Below, piece after piece: positions 61,084 through 64,000 of a stretch of DNA of 64,000 nt. How positions within the stretch are numbered: the stretch's first letter is position 1; the number at the start of each line of letters is the position of its first letter. Source of the stretch: CAYQJS01 sp964417895 (GTDB lineage: Bacteria > Chloroflexota > UBA6077 > SHYK01); NCBI GenBank assembly GCA_964417895.1, contig CAYQJS010000011.1, positions 1-64,000 of the forward strand, in the 5' to 3' direction. A program made the position numbers and the translations under genes. The notes under the pieces are model-generated. The model saw only the letters and a program-made list of their open reading frames with translations. It was not told the DNA's origin and made no database searches.

Positions 61084-61104
61084 CCGATTCGCGACCCGAC
61101 ATTG

Positions 61105-61214
61105 CCCTAGCAGGCTAATGAAAATCGCGCTCACCCTGAGCTTGTCGAAGGGCGCCATGTGGTTCGACAGGCTCACCACGAGCGGAGCCCAAACCTCGCA
61201 GCAGCCTGCTAGGG
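61105..61214. mobile_element. MITE-like element with 12-bp terminal inverted repeats carrying a family B repeat
   Basis: CCCTAGCAGGCT (61105-61116) and AGCCTGCTAGGG (61203-61214) are exact complements bounding 110 bases. Inside are CTCACCCTGAGCTTGTCGAA and GGTTCGACAGGCTCACCACG, the family B arms. No coding sequence and no target duplication are seen. Confidence 0.65.
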
Positions 61215-61385
61215 GAGCGAGCCCCCAACGACCGCAATTACTCCGGTTCAGGGCGGTTACCAATGCTGCGGTCGCGTGGTTCTTTATCCCTTTGGGGTAG
61301 CGGCTGTTCGGGCATCGCCCTTGCGTTAGGCTGCTCGCTGAGCCATTATCCGTTTCGTCGAGTGCCCTCGAGGGAGGTGGGAAGG

Positions 61386-63092
61386 ATGCGATGCAGGTTC
61401 ATCGGCACAGCGGTGATGGTGTTCGCGGTGCTCCTCGGCGGCTGCGGATCCCCGGGGGCGCCAGCGGTCGGTCGGCAGGCTGATGGGCGGCAGGCTGATG
61501 GGCGGCAGGCCGCCCCCAAAAGAGTCGTCGCCTCGATCATGGGTGACCCCCATACCGTCTACCAGACCCTCAACCCGGCGTCCCGCGTGCGAGGGATCGA
61601 GCACATCCAGGCGCTCGTTGCCGGCGGACTGACGCGAGAGGGAGAAGGTATCCTGCGCGCCGAGCTCGCGGAGGCCGTGCCCTCAGTCGAGAACGGCCTC
61701 TGGAAGGTCTTCCCCGACGGCAAAATGGAGACGACCTGGAAGATCAGGAACGGCCCCGAGTGGCATGACGGCACGCCATTCACCTCCGCTGATCTCGTCT
61801 TCGTGGCTCAGGTAGTCCGCGATAAAGACCTTCCGATCTTCAGCAAAGTGATGTATGAGTTCATCGACACCGTCGAAGCTCCCGACTCCCTCACCCTAAC
61901 GATCAAGTGGAAGTCGACCTACATCGACGCGGACACGATGTTCGGCGTATCCGCGGTCCCCTTCGCCAGGCACCGCCTCGAAAAGCCCTACGTGGAAAAC
62001 AAGGAGACTTTCATCGACGACCCCTACTGGAGCTTCGAATACGTTGGCACCGGCCCGTTCACCATCAAGACCTGGGAGCGCGGCAGCCACATGATTGTCC
62101 GAGCGAACGACAGGTACGTGCTCGGTCGGCCGAAGGTGGACGAGGTCGAGCTCCGCTTCATCGAAGACGCGAACGCCACGCAAGCGAACCTGCTGGCCGG
62201 CGCGGTGGACATGACGCTGGGGAGGAACCTGTCCGGTCCCCAGGCCCTGGAAATCAGCAATCGCTGGACCGATGGCCGGATGTACGTGAATTACGACGGT
62301 GCGAACCAGATTGCGCTCTACGTCCAGCACATCAATCCGAACCCGCCCATCGTGACCGACCTGACGTTCAAGCGAGCCGCGCTCCACGCGATCGATCGCC
62401 AGGCGATGGTGGACGCACTGGTGACGCGCCAGAGCGAAGTTGCTCACAGCTGGCTGCGCCCCGGCCAACCCGCCTACCGGGAGATCGAGGCGCGGAACCT
62501 CGTGAAGTATGAATACGACCCGCGGCGAGCGATCCAGATGCTGGAGACCATCGGCTACACCCGGGGGGCGGACCGAGCCATGCGGGACTCCAGTGGCCGT
62601 CAGCTCGGCTATGAGGTGCGGACCACGGGCGGCGACGACCTCCGCGAGAAGATGCTGTTCACCATTGCCGATGACTGGCAGCAGATTGGAATGGCGATCA
62701 GCCCCTACGTGATCCCTCGCCAGCAGGCGGATGACCTCGAGTACCGCGCGACCTACCCGGCCATGGAGCTGGTGCGACAGGGCCTCGACCACACGGGCTC
62801 CAGGAACATCCACAGTCGGAACACACCCCTGGCCGAGAACAGCTACCGTGTGACCGGGAATCGGTCCCGGTACCACAGCCCCGAGCTGGACTCGCTGATC
62901 GACCGCTACCTGATCACGATCCCCCTGCCAGAGCGTCGGGAGGCCATGGGCCAGATCGTCAGGCACATCTCTGAGAACCTGCCCTTCCTGATGATGCTGT
63001 ACACCAGCGGCGTCTATCTGGTTTCCAACCGAATCCAGAACTTCAAGGCGGACGGCCCATGGAACGCCCACGAATGGGACGTAACGACGTAG
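61386..63092 (+). CDS. ABC transporter substrate-binding lipoprotein, family 5 (group A)
   Basis: A 568-residue SBP_bac_5 receptor with lipobox L-G-G-C (Cys20). Just after the lipobox, a 15-bp tandem (GGGCGGCAGGCTGAT) encodes G-R-Q-A-D repeated, a flexible tether. The body keeps W-K-V-F-P-D-G-K-M-E-T-T-W and ends W-N-A-H-E-W. ATG 61386 follows GGAGG at eight bases; the open frame before it is unsupported. A racemase-fold gene follows 84 bases downstream, another receptor-enzyme pair. Confidence 0.92.
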   Translation: MRCRFIGTAVMVFAVLLGGCGSPGAPAVGRQADGRQADGRQAAPKRVVASIMGDPHTVYQTLNPASRVRGIEHIQALVAGGLTREGEGILRAELAEAVPSVENGLWKVFPDGKMETTWKIRNGPEWHDGTPFTSADLVFVAQVVRDKDLPIFSKVMYEFIDTVEAPDSLTLTIKWKSTYIDADTMFGVSAVPFARHRLEKPYVENKETFIDDPYWSFEYVGTGPFTIKTWERGSHMIVRANDRYVLGRPKVDEVELRFIEDANATQANLLAGAVDMTLGRNLSGPQALEISNRWTDGRMYVNYDGANQIALYVQHINPNPPIVTDLTFKRAALHAIDRQAMVDALVTRQSEVAHSWLRPGQPAYREIEARNLVKYEYDPRRAIQMLETIGYTRGADRAMRDSSGRQLGYEVRTTGGDDLREKMLFTIADDWQQIGMAISPYVIPRQQADDLEYRATYPAMELVRQGLDHTGSRNIHSRNTPLAENSYRVTGNRSRYHSPELDSLIDRYLITIPLPERREAMGQIVRHISENLPFLMMLYTSGVYLVSNRIQNFKADGPWNAHEWDVTT

Positions 63093-63176
63093 AGCCGGAC
63101 ACGGCTGGTGAGCCTATCACCGTACTGATCGACAGCCCCTACCCTCAGCGGAAATCTATCTGCAGGGAGAAGAGAA

Positions 63177-63869
63177 ATGGAGACCGCCGCCAGGATCGCG
63201 ATGTTCAGCGACAGCAGCCGCCCGCACCACCGCAACTTCCTGGCTCTGCTCCCGCCGGATGTCTCGCTCGAGTACCTCGGGAACGTCGTGTCGGAAGGCG
63301 AGACTACCAGCGCGCCAACGGTGGCGGCGGCCCGGGCGGCGGAGGAGCGCGGGTTCCAGGGACTCATCGTGTCGGGTGCTCCCCGCGAGGTCGCGAGCCC
63401 CACCCTATTCGAGGACCTGCGGGGGGCGGTTCGCGTGCCGGTGACCACGGCCTTCAACGCGGGCGCCGCCGCGCTGCAAGCGTTTGGCGCCAAGAGCGCA
63501 CTCGTGCTGACCCCGTTTGACGAGGCGGTGCGAATGGGAATCCGAGACAACCTCGCCAGGCGCCAGATCGTGGCCACAGTGCCTCCGATGGTGGCCGGCG
63601 GCCCGCCTGAGGCCACGAGGCTGCCACCCGAGGAGGTCTATCGCCTCGCGATGGAGGCGTGGAAAGATGGCGGGGCGTTCGACGCCCTCTACTTTCAGGG
63701 CGCCGTCCTCGACCCACTGCCCATCGTCGACGGCTTCGAGCGAGACATCGGCAAGCCGGTCGTCGCGAGCAACCCCGCGATGCTGTGGTACATCCTCAGC
63801 AAGCTTGGCCGCACCTACCACATCGATGGTTACGGGCGACTGCTTCGCGAATGGCCGCCATTGCCTTGA
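63177..63869 (+). CDS. Asp/Glu racemase or arylmalonate decarboxylase-fold protein without cysteine
   Basis: A 230-residue protein of the Asp/Glu racemase superfamily, closest in layout to arylmalonate decarboxylase and maleate isomerase. The first active loop reads L-I-V-S-G-A-P and the second Y-F-Q-G-A-V-L-D-P, where active enzymes carry cysteines; the whole protein contains no cysteine. The fold is otherwise complete, with T-T-A-F-N-A-G-A-A-A-L and A-L-V-L-T-P-F. A GGAGAAG site precedes ATG 63177. It is the second cysteine-less member in the window, after 31372. It may bind rather than convert its ligand. Confidence 0.75.
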   Translation: METAARIAMFSDSSRPHHRNFLALLPPDVSLEYLGNVVSEGETTSAPTVAAARAAEERGFQGLIVSGAPREVASPTLFEDLRGAVRVPVTTAFNAGAAALQAFGAKSALVLTPFDEAVRMGIRDNLARRQIVATVPPMVAGGPPEATRLPPEEVYRLAMEAWKDGGAFDALYFQGAVLDPLPIVDGFERDIGKPVVASNPAMLWYILSKLGRTYHIDGYGRLLREWPPLP

Positions 63870-63891
63870 GCTCGCCGAGTAGCCCCGCACT

Positions 63892-63932
63892 CTCTCCCTC
63901 CCCCTCGACGGGGGAGGGTTGGGGTGGGGGGA
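63892..63932. repeat. Family A palindrome at the window end
   Basis: CTCTCCCTCCCCCTCGACGG followed by GGGAGGGTTGGGGTGGGGGG. The last 65 bases of the window show only a short minus-strand open frame ending at 63958, too short to call. Confidence 0.7.
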
Positions 63933-64000
63933 CGGTGATCCCGACGTCCTCAAGGGCTGATCAACGCAAGGGCGGCGGGGTTCTGCGCCTGCGAGCGAGC

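Noticed and set aside
61467..61513. 15-bp tandem repeat as a regulatory array
   Set aside because: It lies inside the SBP coding sequence in frame and encodes a G-R-Q-A-D linker after the lipobox.
63957..64000. Possible C-terminus of a minus-strand gene at the window end
   Set aside because: Only about 15 codons are visible and no family is recognisable.

Overview
The window is about 64 kb of GC-rich DNA (roughly 60-65 % G+C by eye) from a free-living bacterium. It contains no rRNA gene, intact tRNA or ribosomal protein gene, so lineage can only be inferred. Gene content (a large family of peptide/nickel-type binding lipoproteins, SDR, CaiB, amidohydrolase, MmgE/PrpD and Rieske catabolic enzymes, and many dispersed GC-rich palindromes) resembles an uncultured Chloroflexota metagenome assembly. 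Two 10-N gaps at 59615 and 59866 show that this is a scaffold. 

Layout. 1-1.9 kb: a redox-repair group on the minus strand: an OsmC-like peroxidase with an in-frame UGA at its catalytic cysteine, then msrP and the start of msrQ. 2-9.3 kb: SDR, TAXI-type binding protein, two family-5 substrate-binding lipoproteins (SBPs), a DUF2330 protein and a cupredoxin lipoprotein. 9.3-13.8 kb (minus): membrane AAA ATPase, thioredoxin reductase, and a UGSC-family protein that also reads through an in-frame UGA (U-S-T-C motif). 13.9-14.6 kb: a tRNA-Gly half, a perfect 13-bp inverted repeat and a truncated tyrosine integrase. 14.7-40.7 kb: MmgE/PrpD, CapA, MogA/MoaB, cupin, hydrolase, racemase-fold, amidohydrolase, CoA-ligase and Rieske genes, interleaved with seven more SBPs and a patch of decayed genes (27.1-28.5 kb). 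41-46.6 kb: an acyl-CoA block (DUF35 OB-fold protein, thiolase-like protein, amidohydrolase, enoyl-CoA hydratase, CaiB). 46.7-50.2 kb: two convergent SBPs. 50.4-55.7 kb (minus): a five-gene operon with three transglutaminases, an alpha-E protein and a circularly permuted ATP-grasp enzyme. 56.1-60.0 kb: DUF2877-fdrA-DUF1116. 60.2-61.1 kb: a DUF433/DUF5615 toxin-antitoxin pair. 61.4-63.9 kb: the twelfth SBP and a racemase-fold protein. 

How it fits together. Twelve diverged SBP lipoproteins occur without one permease or ATPase gene, and most sit beside one catabolic enzyme, which suggests receptor-plus-enzyme modules sharing transporters encoded elsewhere. The strongest discoveries are the two UGA-containing reading frames. 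In each, the protein family continues in the same frame after the UGA, the UGA replaces a redox cysteine, a second cysteine is conserved, and a hairpin suited to a bacterial SECIS lies at the right distance. Both genes sit near redox-repair genes (msrPQ; thioredoxin reductase).
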